Assembly (NCBI GenBank): GCA_963602355.1
Contig: CAVCIU010000012.1
Span: forward strand, 1 to 39,379
Origin: UBA791 sp963602355
Lineage (GTDB): Bacteria > Cyanobacteriota > Vampirovibrionia > Gastranaerophilales > Gastranaerophilaceae
Direction of reading: 5' to 3'
Length of the DNA: 39,379 nucleotides
The position numbers were made by a program, and so were the translations under genes. The notes below the pieces were generated by a model. The model saw only the letters and a program-made list of their open reading frames with translations. It was not told the DNA's origin and did not search any database. This document shows positions 1-8,115 of the stretch, piece after piece (the first letter of the stretch is position 1; the number at the start of each line of letters is the position of its first letter).

Positions 1-398
1 CTGTAATGTTACACAGAGTTATCTTTGGTTCAATGGAAAGATTCCACGGTATCTTGATTGAACACTATGCAGGTGCATTCCCATTATGGTTAGCTCCTAC
101 ACAAGTTTCTGTTGTACCTATTTCAAACGAAAAACACATTGATTTCGCTGAAAAAGTTTACAAAAAACTAAGAGATTTAGGTATCAGAGCTTATTTAGAC
201 GATCGTTCTGAAAGTATGAATTACAGAATTAGAGAAAACTTACAAGATAAAAAAGTTCCTTATGTTGCAGTAGTTGGAGATAAGGAAATTGAAGCAAATT
301 CAGTTGCAGTAAGACAAAGAGGCATTGGCCAAATCGGTACTATGACTGTTGATGAATTTGTAGAAAAATTATTAGAAGAAATTAAAACAAAAGCGTAG
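1..398 (+). CDS. thrS: Threonyl-tRNA synthetase, C-terminal part (5' end outside window)
   Basis: This is the last ~132 residues of a class II threonyl-tRNA synthetase, which charges tRNA-Thr in the cytoplasm. The reading frame is open to the window edge, so the upstream part lies outside. The fragment starts with class II motif 3 (HRVIFGSMERF, then the LIEHYAGAFPLWLAP stretch). It continues into the HGTP anticodon-binding domain, with the typical Q-V-x-V-x-P-I-S and ERSES/DRSES-like segments and the NSVAVRQRG-like ending. Only 13 nt separate its stop from gltX, so the two synthetase genes are probably co-transcribed. The methionine at position 6 is internal to the protein and is not the start. 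Confidence 0.95.
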   Translation, partial: VMLHRVIFGSMERFHGILIEHYAGAFPLWLAPTQVSVVPISNEKHIDFAEKVYKKLRDLGIRAYLDDRSESMNYRIRENLQDKKVPYVAVVGDKEIEANSVAVRQRGIGQIGTMTVDEFVEKLLEEIKTKA

Positions 399-411
399 GA
401 AAGAAGGAAAA

Positions 412-1875
412 ATGGAAGAAATAAGAGTTCGTATAGCACCATCTCCAAGTGGTAACTTACACGTAGGTACAGCTAGAACAGCATTATTTAATTATTTATT
501 CGCTAAAAAAAATAATGGTAAATTCGTTTTAAGAATTGAAGATACAGATGCTGAACGTACTAGCCAAGCATACATTGATAATATTTTTGATAGCTTAAAA
601 GCTTTAGGCTTGAACTGGGACGAAGGTCCAGATGTTGGCGGTCCTTATGGTCCTTATACTCAATCTGAAAGATTTGATATTTATCCAAAATATGTTCAAG
701 AACTTTTAGATAAAGGTTTTGCTTATGAATGTTTCTGCACACCAGAAGAACTTGAAGCAGAAAAAGAAGAAGCTACAAAAAATAAAAAAGCTTATGTATA
801 TTCTAAAAAATGTGAAAATTTAACTGAAGAAGAAAAAGCTAAATTAAGAGCAGAAGGCAGAAAACCAGCAATCAGATTTTCTGTAGAAAAAGCTCAAAAG
901 GCTTTCCATGATTCACCAATTATTCACTTTGAAGACCTTGTAAAAGGTGATTTACATCAAGATACAAGCTTGATTGGTGATTTTGTAATCATGAAATCAA
1001 ATGGTTCACCTACTTACAACTTCGCTGTTGTAATTGATGATATGTTGATGAAAATTTCTCACATCATTCGTGGTGAAGACCATATTTCAAACACATTCAA
1101 ACAAATTTTAATTTATGAAGCACTAGGCGCAGAAGTTCCTAAATTCGGTCATTTAGGTATGATTTTAGCACCTGATAGAAGTAAATTATCAAAACGTCAT
1201 GGTGCAACTGCTGTTTCTGAATTCGTAGAAAAAGGTTATTTGACAGATGCGTTAATTAACTTCGTAGCACTTTTAGGTTGGGCACCTTCTGACGGTGTTG
1301 AAATTAAAACTGTTGACGAAATCGCAGCTGATTTCAGAATTCACGAAGTTTCATCTTCAAACTCAATCTTTGAATATGACAAATTAAATTGGATGAACAG
1401 CCACTATATCAAAATGCTTGATATAGAAGATTTGAAAGAAAGACTAAAACCTTTCTTGACTAAATATGATTTGTCATCTATGACTGATGAACAATATACA
1501 AAAATGGTTGAAATCACTCGTGAACCATTAACATTGTTATCAGATATCACTGATGACGTTGCATATTTCTTCGGCAAAGATGTTGAAATAGACCCACAAG
1601 TACAAGCAGATGTACTTGATACAGAAACATCTCAAGAAGTTCTAAAAACTTTTGTTGAACAAGCAAAAGATTGGGAATGGACAGAAGAAAACTTGCACGA
1701 AAAATTAGAACAATTCAGAGGATTCTATAAAGAAAAAGGTATCAAACCAAAAGTTACAATGTGGGCAATCAGAGCTGCTGTAACAGGTAGAACACGTGGT
1801 GCTGATATGGTTGGAACACTTGTTGTACTTGGTAAAGAAACATCACTTTATAGAGCAGGTAAAGCAATTAAATAA
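412..1875 (+). CDS. gltX: Glutamyl-tRNA synthetase (class I)
   Basis: Charges tRNA-Glu (possibly also tRNA-Gln in a non-discriminating form) with glutamate. Its 487 aa match the family's usual length. The HIGH-type motif is HVGT at residues 17-20 and the KMSKS-type motif is KLSKR at 258-262. C107, C109, Y130 and C134 resemble the Cys-x-Cys...Tyr...Cys zinc site of the bacterial enzyme. The start follows an AAGGAA ribosome site in the short gap after thrS. No gatCAB gene is in the window, so discrimination cannot be judged. The gene ends 3 nt before the first GC-rich repeat, and a strong hairpin terminator lies ~130 nt downstream. Confidence 0.97.
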   Translation: MEEIRVRIAPSPSGNLHVGTARTALFNYLFAKKNNGKFVLRIEDTDAERTSQAYIDNIFDSLKALGLNWDEGPDVGGPYGPYTQSERFDIYPKYVQELLDKGFAYECFCTPEELEAEKEEATKNKKAYVYSKKCENLTEEEKAKLRAEGRKPAIRFSVEKAQKAFHDSPIIHFEDLVKGDLHQDTSLIGDFVIMKSNGSPTYNFAVVIDDMLMKISHIIRGEDHISNTFKQILIYEALGAEVPKFGHLGMILAPDRSKLSKRHGATAVSEFVEKGYLTDALINFVALLGWAPSDGVEIKTVDEIAADFRIHEVSSSNSIFEYDKLNWMNSHYIKMLDIEDLKERLKPFLTKYDLSSMTDEQYTKMVEITREPLTLLSDITDDVAYFFGKDVEIDPQVQADVLDTETSQEVLKTFVEQAKDWEWTEENLHEKLEQFRGFYKEKGIKPKVTMWAIRAAVTGRTRGADMVGTLVVLGKETSLYRAGKAIK

Positions 1876-1878
1876 AAT

Positions 1879-1980
1879 TGCGTAAGCCGGTGTGAGCGGT
1901 GTTGACACACGGTCAGTGTGGCAAGCAGGCGAACACTACGATAGCGACGTAGAAATCTTTGATTTCACAGGAGCAATGAA
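1879..1980. repeat. GC-rich interspersed repeat, short copy (inverted relative to 2461-2667)
   Basis: Bases 1879-1941 (63 nt) are an exact inverted match to 2605-2667. The similarity resumes at 1954-1964 (AATCTTTGATT), matching 2476-2486 in inverse. The short copy therefore looks like the long copy with ~106 nt of inner sequence removed. The repeat is much richer in GC than the flanking genes. It begins 3 nt after the gltX stop codon. No convincing reading frame is present. Confidence 0.85.
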
Positions 1981-2003
1981 TAATAATTATAATTATTAAA
2001 AAT

Positions 2004-2041
2004 AAAACAGAGGCGAAGCCTACGGCTTCGCCTCTGTTTTT
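2004..2041 (+). terminator. Rho-independent terminator after gltX
   Basis: A perfect 17-bp stem (2004-2020 with 2024-2040) has a TAC loop and flanking A and T runs, so it could act on both strands. Its GGCGAAGCC/GGCTTCGCC core recurs after aspS and recJ. Confidence 0.9.
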
Positions 2042-2128
2042 GTGTTGAATAGATATGCCCAAGTTACCGATTAAAATTTTATAGATTTAATTTATTCTCT
2101 TTTAAGACTTTGAAAAAGGAGAATATTT

Positions 2129-2419
2129 ATGAAGGAACTTAAAAAACGTATTATTGATTTATGTGAGGTAAATAATTCTAGTCAAATTACATTGATTACT
2201 TCAAACCTTAAAATTGACGGTAATTTTGAACATTGTTTGCCAAAGTGTAAAGGCGAAAGTGATGAATTGATTGCACTTTCTGATGCTGTTGTTTGTAGAA
2301 TAAATGATTATTGTACTTGCGAAGATGATGAATGTACTTGTAATGATTATGTTTGTTTTAAATTTCAATGGCTAAATGTGAATACTAATAAGATTGTGGC
2401 CTTTAGTATCTTGAAATAG
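2129..2419 (+). CDS. Small Cys-rich protein of unknown function
   Basis: A 96-aa acidic protein with a good AAGGAG ribosome site 7 nt before the ATG. I do not recognise the family. The second half has a dense cysteine pattern (C-T-C-E-D-D-E-C-T-C-N-D-Y-V-C), which could bind metal or form disulfides. There is no signal peptide or membrane segment. It sits alone between the two inverted copies of the GC-rich repeat, downstream of the gltX terminator, so it must have its own promoter. This setting suggests a small accessory cargo gene. The ribosome site and AT-rich codon use like the neighbours support it being real. Confidence 0.65.
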   Translation: MKELKKRIIDLCEVNNSSQITLITSNLKIDGNFEHCLPKCKGESDELIALSDAVVCRINDYCTCEDDECTCNDYVCFKFQWLNVNTNKIVAFSILK

Positions 2420-2460
2420 TGAATGGTGAGTAGTGAGTAGAACCATCACTGTGTTTGTAA

Positions 2461-2667
2461 CATTCCCGCCTGTGCAATCAAAGATTGCTCCGCTGTCTTG
2501 GATTATTCGGGTTGTCGCGGGAGTAACGTCCCGCTTTACCTTACGGGCTTGGTTCGCTACACTCACATGGCGCCCTACCGAAAATCCGCTTCGCAACGGC
2601 GGTTTCGTAGTGTTCGCCTGCTTGCCACACTGACCGTGTGTCAACACCGCTCACACCGGCTTACGCA
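2461..2667. repeat. GC-rich interspersed repeat, long copy
   Basis: This is the long copy of the repeat at 1879-1980, in the opposite orientation. The 63-nt arm (2605-2667) is identical. The inner ~118 nt (2487-2604) have no counterpart in the short copy and contain GC-rich hairpins, for example GCGGGA at 2517-2522 pairing with TCCCGC at 2529-2534. Its end touches the recR stop codon (2668-2670) directly. A 91-codon open frame across it on the minus strand looks like a by-product of the high GC and not a gene. Confidence 0.8.
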
Positions 2668-3264
2668 TTATAGTTCGTGTCTGCCTTCAATTGCTTTTGC
2701 AAGAGTAACTTCGTCTGCGTATTCTAAATCAGTTCCCACAGGCAAGCCGAATGCGATTCTTGAAATTTTTATATTAAAAGGTTTGATTAATCTTGAAAGA
2801 TATAAGCTTGTAGCTTCACCTTCTACGGACGGTGAAAGAGCTAGAATAACTTCTGTAACTTCTTCATTTGTAAGACGAGTCAAAAGTTCTTTAATTCTGA
2901 TATCTTCTGCACCAATGCCGTCGATTGGTGAAATTAAACCTTGTAGAACGTGATACAAACCTTTGTATTCATTTGTTTTTTCAATTGCAATTAAGTCTTT
3001 TGTCTCTGCAACAACGCAGATAGTATTTCTTTCTCTGCTAGTTGAAGAGCAAATTTCGCAAGGGCTTGTTGATGATAAATTGAAACAAATTTCACAAGCC
3101 TTTGTCTTTTCCTTCGCTTCAATCATTGCATTAGCAAATTTTTCAACCTCAGACATTGGCATTTTTAACATGTAAAAAGCCAATCTTTGTGCTGATTTTG
3201 GACCTATCGAAGGTAATTTTTGGAAATATTCAATTAATGTTGCAATTGATTTAGGATAAATCAT
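2668..3264 (-). CDS. recR: Recombination protein RecR
   Basis: RecR works with RecF/RecO (or RecO alone) to load RecA onto SSB-covered single strands during recombinational repair. The 198-aa length is normal. The N-terminal helix-hairpin-helix region (LPSIGPKSAQRLAFY) is followed by a four-Cys zinc site (C57, C60, C69, C72). A Toprim domain starts at ICVVAETKDL, and the protein ends with the conserved YADEVTLAKAIEGR-type motif. The start overlaps the ybaB stop by one base (TAATG), so the two are translationally coupled, as in many bacteria. The gene's 3' end abuts the GC-rich repeat. Confidence 0.96.
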   Translation of the reverse strand: MIYPKSIATLIEYFQKLPSIGPKSAQRLAFYMLKMPMSEVEKFANAMIEAKEKTKACEICFNLSSTSPCEICSSTSRERNTICVVAETKDLIAIEKTNEYKGLYHVLQGLISPIDGIGAEDIRIKELLTRLTNEEVTEVILALSPSVEGEATSLYLSRLIKPFNIKISRIAFGLPVGTDLEYADEVTLAKAIEGRHEL

Positions 3265-3596
3265 TAGAACAACCCTGGGATACTGATACCACCAGTAATA
3301 GCTTTCATTTTAGCTTCCATTTTTGTTGTAGCTTGTTCAGTTGCTTGTTTGATAGCTGTTGTGATTAAATCTTCTAACATTTCAACTGAATCTTCATCTA
3401 CAGAGTCTGGATTTTCAGCATTGATAGCTTCTTTTGAAAGTTTAATTGCTTTAAATTGGGCTTTACCGTCTAAAGTTACTTTTACAGCACCGTTTTGAAC
3501 TTCTACTGTAATTTCTTCGTTAGCTAATTCGTTTTGAGTCTCTTGCAATTTTTTTTGAATTGTTTGAGCTTTTTTCATCATACCCATTATATCCAT
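3264..3596 (-). CDS. ybaB: YbaB/EbfC family nucleoid-associated protein
   Basis: A small DNA-binding protein of the YbaB/EbfC family, usually encoded next to recR. I place the start at 3596 (MDIMGMMKKAQ...) because GAGGAGA lies 8 nt upstream. The frame is open for another 16 codons but lacks a ribosome site there. From this start it is 110 aa, the family norm. The family pattern is visible: MMKKAQTIQKKLQ coiled helix, a central strand with VKVTLDGKAQFKAIKL, and a C-terminal amphipathic helix ending in GGISIPGLF. The stop overlaps the recR ATG. Confidence 0.93.
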   Translation of the reverse strand: MDIMGMMKKAQTIQKKLQETQNELANEEITVEVQNGAVKVTLDGKAQFKAIKLSKEAINAENPDSVDEDSVEMLEDLITTAIKQATEQATTKMEAKMKAITGGISIPGLF

Positions 3597-3613
3597 ATTA
3601 AAAATCTCCTCAT

Positions 3614-3651
3614 TTTTGGTTTTTGTCGCTTTTTTATTATACAATAAAGTT
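3614..3651 (+). promoter_or_regulatory. Candidate leaderless promoter of the matrixin gene
   Basis: TTGGTT (3616-3621), an 18-nt spacer and TACAAT (3640-3645) are followed by only 6 nt before the ATG at 3652. No Shine-Dalgarno is present. The predicted transcript would start at or next to the start codon. The site also lies against the upstream edge of ybaB, making a divergent promoter region. Confidence 0.45.
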
Positions 3652-4458
3652 ATGAATTACAACACTTATTTAGCAGAAAGTTTTAAAAATGGTCAGTTAA
3701 TGAGATGGACGTACATGCCACTTGTTGTATTTATTGCGCCGATGAAATTCTATACAAAGCAAGGTCAAGATTACAAATATAAAAATATGGTAATCAAGGC
3801 TCTTGAAACTTGGCAAAGGGCATCAGCGGGGCAAGTTCAAATTAGATTGGCAGAAGATTTATTGTCTTCAAATGTTAATGTTGAATGGAGAAGAGTTGAT
3901 AGAAAAGCTCTAGGTCATTGTTTATTCAACTATGATAATCAAAATAGATTGTTTAGTGCAGAGGTTTCAATTGGTTTGTCTGACGGGGTTATACACCAAC
4001 AATACATGTCAGATGACGAGGTTTATCACACAATTTTGCACGAAATCGGTCATGCTCTAGGGCTTGGTCATAGTCCTTACAAATCAGATATTATGTACAC
4101 TCCGCACCAATATGGCATGGTAAATCTTTCTCAAAACGATGCTGCATCTTTACAGTGGTTATATCGTTTACCACAAGGTGCTACGGTAAACCAAATTGCT
4201 GCAAAATATGGAGTTGCTGGTTCAAGTATTGATGAAGTTATTGCAAGAGTTGTTGAAAAAGGTTACAAATCAGAGTTTGAAAAAATAAAAGAAGGTATAA
4301 ATATTGCACCTAAAAAAGATTTAATGGAAGAACATTCAAACATTGGTGATTTGAAAAAATATAACTTATCTTTACAAAACATACACCTTTCACCGCAAGT
4401 TACAAGCTATTTAACAGGACGTAAGATTGAAAATGTTCACAAAGATGACCAAAAATAA
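3652..4458 (+). CDS. Matrixin-like (M10/metzincin) zinc metalloprotease
   Basis: A predicted 268-aa zinc endopeptidase. The metzincin signature is complete: H130-E131-x-x-H134-x-x-G137-x-x-H140, with a Met-turn residue M148 in the DIMY segment. The region before it (RWTYMPLVVFI..., then ALETWQRASAGQVQI) matches the N-terminal strand and helix of matrixin catalytic domains. The last ~90 residues, after ASLQWLYRLP, have no domain I recognise. I see no clear signal peptide from this start. An upstream TTG extension adds a short hydrophobic run (VFVAFLLY) but has no ribosome site. The substrate is unknown. It stands alone between divergent ybaB-recR and accD. Confidence 0.85.
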   Translation: MNYNTYLAESFKNGQLMRWTYMPLVVFIAPMKFYTKQGQDYKYKNMVIKALETWQRASAGQVQIRLAEDLLSSNVNVEWRRVDRKALGHCLFNYDNQNRLFSAEVSIGLSDGVIHQQYMSDDEVYHTILHEIGHALGLGHSPYKSDIMYTPHQYGMVNLSQNDAASLQWLYRLPQGATVNQIAAKYGVAGSSIDEVIARVVEKGYKSEFEKIKEGINIAPKKDLMEEHSNIGDLKKYNLSLQNIHLSPQVTSYLTGRKIENVHKDDQK

Positions 4459-4556
4459 TTTTACGTGTATAATGTATCTTGTAAAATAAAAATAATTACA
4501 AATGAATATAATAAAAAACCTTATATATATAATAAAAGAACATATTTTTAACAAAA

Positions 4557-4576
4557 AAGCTTATGGAAATAAGCTT
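4557..4576. promoter_or_regulatory. Inverted repeat in the accD leader
   Basis: AAGCTTAT and ATAAGCTT are separated by GGAA. The hairpin lies in the 198-nt AT-rich gap before accD, ~80 nt before the start codon, with no T run after it. It could be an operator or leader structure. TATAAT-like strings occur upstream, but no well-spaced -35 stands out. Confidence 0.3.
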
Positions 4577-4656
4577 AGTGTGTGTGCTATTTTGTTGGAA
4601 GAAGAAAATAAAAAATAGTTCTAAAAGTTATTACATAAGGTCATAAGGAAATAAAT

Positions 4657-5523
4657 ATGACAATACAAGATTGGTTTGATAAGAGAAAAGAAGCTCAACT
4701 TGAAAGACGTAAAACAGAAGGTAGAGTTGAGGAAGATAACAGTCCAAGCCTTTGGACAAAGTGCGTTCACTGTGATGCACAAATTTTAAAAACAGATTTA
4801 GAAGCAAATGATATGGTTTGTCCAGTTTGCGAATATCACTTTAGAATAAACGCAAGAACAAGAATTAAACAATTGTTCGATGAAGGTACGTTTGAAGAAT
4901 TGTTCTCAAACATTAAACCTACTGACCCATTAGAATTTACAGATACTGAACCTTACAAAAACAGACTAGAAGCAGCTCAAAAGAAAACAAATTTGAACGA
5001 TGCTGTTGTAACTGGTGTTGGAGAAATTGAAGGTCATAAATTGGCTGTAGCTATTATGGATTTTGATTTCATGGGTGGTTCAATGGGTAGTACAGTTGGT
5101 GAAAAAATTGCCAAAATCATGGAAGAAGCTATCGAAAGAAGAATTCCAGTAATGGTAGTAACTTCATCTGGTGGTGCGAGAATGCAAGAAAGCGCTTTGA
5201 GCTTAATGCAAATGGCTAAAACTTCTTGTGCAGTTGCAAGATTAGATGAAGAAGGTATCTTGTACTTATGCTTGTTAACTGAACCTACATTTGGTGGTGT
5301 TACAGCAAGTTTTGGTACATTAGGTGATATCATTATTGCTGAAAAGAATGCAAGAATTGGTTTTGCAGGTAGACGTGTTATTGAACAAACAATTCGTCAA
5401 AAATTACCGTCAGATTTCCAAACAGCAGAATACTTGCTTAAAAATGGTCAAGTCGACGTGATTTCTGCAAGAAAAGATTTGAGAAAAAATATTGCTAATA
5501 TTTTAGCTCTTCATAAGTTATAA
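4657..5523 (+). CDS. accD: Acetyl-CoA carboxylase carboxyltransferase, beta subunit
   Basis: The beta half of the carboxyltransferase that moves CO2 from carboxybiotin to acetyl-CoA, forming malonyl-CoA for fatty acid synthesis. Its 288 aa are normal for the family. The N-terminal zinc ribbon has C36, C39, C55 and C58. The crotonase-fold core follows, with the SSGGARMQES motif and FGGVTASFGTLGD segment that form the acetyl-CoA pocket. TAAGGA precedes the ATG. It is followed 24 nt later by accA, so both halves of the carboxyltransferase come from one transcript. The biotin carboxylase and carrier genes are not in the window. Confidence 0.97.
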   Translation: MTIQDWFDKRKEAQLERRKTEGRVEEDNSPSLWTKCVHCDAQILKTDLEANDMVCPVCEYHFRINARTRIKQLFDEGTFEELFSNIKPTDPLEFTDTEPYKNRLEAAQKKTNLNDAVVTGVGEIEGHKLAVAIMDFDFMGGSMGSTVGEKIAKIMEEAIERRIPVMVVTSSGGARMQESALSLMQMAKTSCAVARLDEEGILYLCLLTEPTFGGVTASFGTLGDIIIAEKNARIGFAGRRVIEQTIRQKLPSDFQTAEYLLKNGQVDVISARKDLRKNIANILALHKL

Positions 5524-5547
5524 GAAAAATAAGAAAGTGTCGGTGCT

Positions 5548-6498
5548 ATGACAGTTTTAAAATTTGAAAAAAATATAATGGATATAAAAGAAAAAATTAA
5601 AGAATTACAAGAATTAAGTTCGGAGTCAGGAATGAATTTAGATAAAGAAATTGAATCTTTTGAACAACAGGCAAAAGATTATCAAAACGAAATATATTCA
5701 CATCTATCAATTGAGGATAAATTGCAAATTGCAAGACATTCAGATAGACCAAATTTCTTAGAATATATGGACTTGATGTGCGAAGACTTTATTGAATTTC
5801 ATGGCGACAGAATGGGTTGTGATGATAGAGCAATCATTGGCGGTTTAGCTAAATTAGACGGTAAACCAATAATGTTTGTTGGTACACAAAAAGGTAAAAA
5901 TACTAAAGAAAACCTTGAACACAATTTTGGTATGCCACAACCACAAGGTTATAGAAAAGCCTTGAGATTGTTTGAACATGCAAGCAAATTTAATATTCCA
6001 ATTGTTACTCTAATTGACACACCAGGGGCATATCCAGGGGTAAGCGCGGAAGCAACTGGTCAAGGTATTGCAATTGCAACAAACTTACGTGATATGGCAA
6101 AATTAAAAGTTCCAGTAATTGCTATTATCACTGGTGAAGGTTGTAGTGGTGGGGCTTTAGGTCTTGCTGTTGCAAACGAAGTTTTAATGCTTGAATATGC
6201 TTATTATACAGTTATTTCACCAGAAGGTTGTGCTTCAATTCTTTGGAGAGATTCTTCTCTTGCTGCAACTGCTGCAGAAGCTTTGAAAATTTCTTCTGAA
6301 GACTTGCTTCACTTAGGTATTATTGATGGTATTGTTAAAGAACCTTTGGGCGGTGCTCATACAAACCACCAAGAAATGGCTGATAATTTAAAACACAGTA
6401 TTTTAGAAAGTTTGAAAAAATATTCTAAAATGTCTGCTTCTAAATTAAGAGAACAAAGATATAACAAATACAGAGTTATGGGTGAATGCGTTGAATAA
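5548..6498 (+). CDS. accA: Acetyl-CoA carboxylase carboxyltransferase, alpha subunit
   Basis: The alpha half of carboxyltransferase and partner of AccD. Its 316 aa are full length. The N-terminal coiled-coil helix (KEKIKELQELSSESG...) is typical. Conserved core segments are visible: ARHSDRPNFLEY, FHGDRMGCDDRAIIGGLA, QKGKNTKEN, the TLIDTPGAYPG motif, and GEGCSGGALGLAVAN. The ribosome site before 5548 is weak (GGTG). An in-frame ATG at 5578 is possible but also lacks a ribosome site. The last 17 nt overlap the prmA frame. Confidence 0.97.
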   Translation: MTVLKFEKNIMDIKEKIKELQELSSESGMNLDKEIESFEQQAKDYQNEIYSHLSIEDKLQIARHSDRPNFLEYMDLMCEDFIEFHGDRMGCDDRAIIGGLAKLDGKPIMFVGTQKGKNTKENLEHNFGMPQPQGYRKALRLFEHASKFNIPIVTLIDTPGAYPGVSAEATGQGIAIATNLRDMAKLKVPVIAIITGEGCSGGALGLAVANEVLMLEYAYYTVISPEGCASILWRDSSLAATAAEALKISSEDLLHLGIIDGIVKEPLGGAHTNHQEMADNLKHSILESLKKYSKMSASKLREQRYNKYRVMGECVE

Positions 6499-7390
6499 TC
6501 AAGAGCAATATTACGAACTAAGATTTGTCATTAATCCAGAAATGGAAGAAGAAATTTCAAACATATGCTTTGAAACTTTTGATTGCGACGGTGTTATTCT
6601 TGAAGAAGAAGCTTTTAAAGATTTAGAAATGATTTCTACAACAAAAGGTACATTAAAAGCTTTTATTAAAGATAACGAAAATATTGCGGAAAGATTACAA
6701 TCTGCTCGTGAAATGATGATTGCGAGAGGTTTTTCAGAAGATGATTTAGGCAGTTGGGATTTTACAATCACAAAGATTGAAAACGAAGATTGGTCTAAAA
6801 AATGGAAAGAAAAATGGGACGTAACTCACGTAACTGATAAAGTTACAGTAGTTCCTACATGGATTGAATACACACCAAAAGAAGGCGAAATTATTATTAA
6901 ACTTGACCCAGGTTGCGCTTTTGGTACAGGAACTCACCAAACAACTCAACTTTGCATGAAGGCATTAGAAAAATATATGCCAGATGGTGCAGAAGTTGCT
7001 GATATTGGCATGGGTTCTGGGATTTTAGCAATTTTGGCTAAAAAATTAGGTGCTACAAAAGTTTATGGCTGTGATAATGATGAAACAGTTATTCAAACAG
7101 CAATTGATAATGCTAAATTGAATGATTGTCCAGATGTTACGTTTGAATTGAATACTGCAGATAAAATTACTGATAAATTTGATTTTGTATGTGCAAATAT
7201 TTTGCATAATGTTTTGTTTGAAATTATGGGCGATTTGAAAAATATTATGAAAGATAATGCTTACTTGTCTTTGAGCGGTATTTTAGATGAGAAAAAACAA
7301 GTTGTACTTGAAGCAATTAAAAGAGAAAATTTAAAAATTGTCGAAGAAATTCATCAAGATCAATGGACTTCTTTTGTTGTTACAAAGTAA
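6482..7390 (+). CDS. prmA: Ribosomal protein L11 methyltransferase
   Basis: An S-adenosylmethionine-dependent enzyme that trimethylates ribosomal protein L11. The N-terminal L11-recognition domain is followed by W-K-x-x-W-D, the LDPGCAFGTGTHQTT signature, the SAM loop VADIGMGSGILAILA, and the ANILHNVL segment corresponding to N-P-P-Y-type motif IV. The 302-aa length is normal. The start is GTG at 6482 inside the end of accA; a TTG at 6491 is an alternative. The overlap suggests translational coupling in an accD-accA-prmA unit. The next 245 nt hold only palindromic repeats. Confidence 0.94.
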   Translation: MNALNNQEQYYELRFVINPEMEEEISNICFETFDCDGVILEEEAFKDLEMISTTKGTLKAFIKDNENIAERLQSAREMMIARGFSEDDLGSWDFTITKIENEDWSKKWKEKWDVTHVTDKVTVVPTWIEYTPKEGEIIIKLDPGCAFGTGTHQTTQLCMKALEKYMPDGAEVADIGMGSGILAILAKKLGATKVYGCDNDETVIQTAIDNAKLNDCPDVTFELNTADKITDKFDFVCANILHNVLFEIMGDLKNIMKDNAYLSLSGILDEKKQVVLEAIKRENLKIVEEIHQDQWTSFVVTK

Positions 7391-7447
7391 CGCGAACGAG
7401 CAAGACAGTCATAAATGTACAACAAATCTAACCATACCTTTTGTGTC

Positions 7448-7604
7448 ATTCCGTGCTAGACACGGAATCTGAGGTTGGTGAATGGATAATGCGGTCGTTT
7501 GTCAGATTCTGAGTCAAGCTCAGAATGACAATTATTATTTGGTAAGATGCTGAAACAAGTTTAGCATGACAGTTTTTGGATTGCTTCACATTCGTTCGCA
7601 ATGA
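7448..7604. repeat. Cluster of four different small palindromes
   Basis: Four imperfect inverted repeats follow one another. ATTCCGTG/CACGGAAT spans 7448-7468, ATTCTGAG/CTCAGAAT spans 7506-7526, and ATGCTgAAAC/GTTTAGCAT spans 7547-7567. The last, GGATTGC...GCAATGAC, lies around 7578-7605. Each carries the GTCATT/AATGAC-type edge seen in interspersed palindromes of many bacteria. They fill the gap between convergent prmA and yqeG and may end transcription from both sides. I see no coding frame. Confidence 0.7.
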
Positions 7605-7635
7605 CATAATTCTACTTACAAATATTATTCAATAT

Positions 7636-8115
7636 TTAAAAATGTCTAATAACGCTTCTTTCAAGGGCTCTGACAATTTTTGTAGGCATATTTTCGTTGT
7701 CATTGATTGAACCTACAAGGATTGTTTTTGTGCCAGCAAATTTACCCACAAGAATGTCTGTTAATGGTCTATCACCAACCATTACAACCTCTTCTGGTTT
7801 CATCGCAATCAATCGAATTAATTCTTTTACCTTTTTAGGGTTTGGTTTATTTGCGCACTCAACAACTTTAAATGGGATAGCTTTTTTTGTTAGCTTTGTA
7901 TATTCTGGATTTTTGTTATTAGTTACGATTGCAATATAAAAATCTTTCTTTAATGTTTCAAACCATTTATAAGTTTCTGGTAAAAATTTACCAGATTTTG
8001 ATACCATGATTGTGCTGTCTAAATCTAAAAATATAGCCTTAACTCCCATATCCATAAGCATTTTAGGAGTTATTTCATAAATGTTTTTTAAATTATAATC
8101 TGGTTTAATTATCAT
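7636..8115 (-). CDS. yqeG: YqeG family HAD phosphatase
   Basis: A 159-aa HAD-superfamily phosphatase of the YqeG type (the family includes phosphatidylglycerophosphatase-like enzymes, so the substrate is uncertain). Motif I is D31-x-D33-S-T in FLDLDSTI. Motif II is the VTNN segment, a Lys lies in the NKPNPKK stretch, and motif IV is GDRPLTD. I start it at 8115 (MIIKPDYN...) because AAAGGAAAT lies just upstream. The frame extends 20 codons further without a ribosome site. The ATG lies 11 nt inside the end of the U32 peptidase gene, so the two are probably co-translated. Confidence 0.88.
   Translation of the reverse strand: MIIKPDYNLKNIYEITPKMLMDMGVKAIFLDLDSTIMVSKSGKFLPETYKWFETLKKDFYIAIVTNNKNPEYTKLTKKAIPFKVVECANKPNPKKVKELIRLIAMKPEEVVMVGDRPLTDILVGKFAGTKTILVGSINDNENMPTKIVRALERSVIRHF

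Noticed and set aside
2372..2647. 91-codon frame on the minus strand
   Set aside because: It runs across the GC-rich repeat and into the end of the small Cys-rich gene, and begins inside the 63-nt repeated arm without a ribosome site. Open frames are expected by chance in GC-rich repeats.
2433..2953. Two overlapping plus-strand frames across the repeat and recR
   Set aside because: They lie in the repeat or antisense to recR, with no ribosome site and no recognisable protein pattern.
4502..4618. 38-codon frame in the accD leader
   Set aside because: It starts with ATG and ends just before accD, but has no ribosome site, an AT-driven composition and no recognisable pattern. It could be a leader peptide, but I cannot support it.
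6511..6949. Two minus-strand frames opposite prmA
   Set aside because: They are antisense shadows of a well-recognised gene, without their own start signals.
7448..7604. CRISPR array
   Set aside because: The palindromes differ from each other and have no constant repeat with unique spacers.
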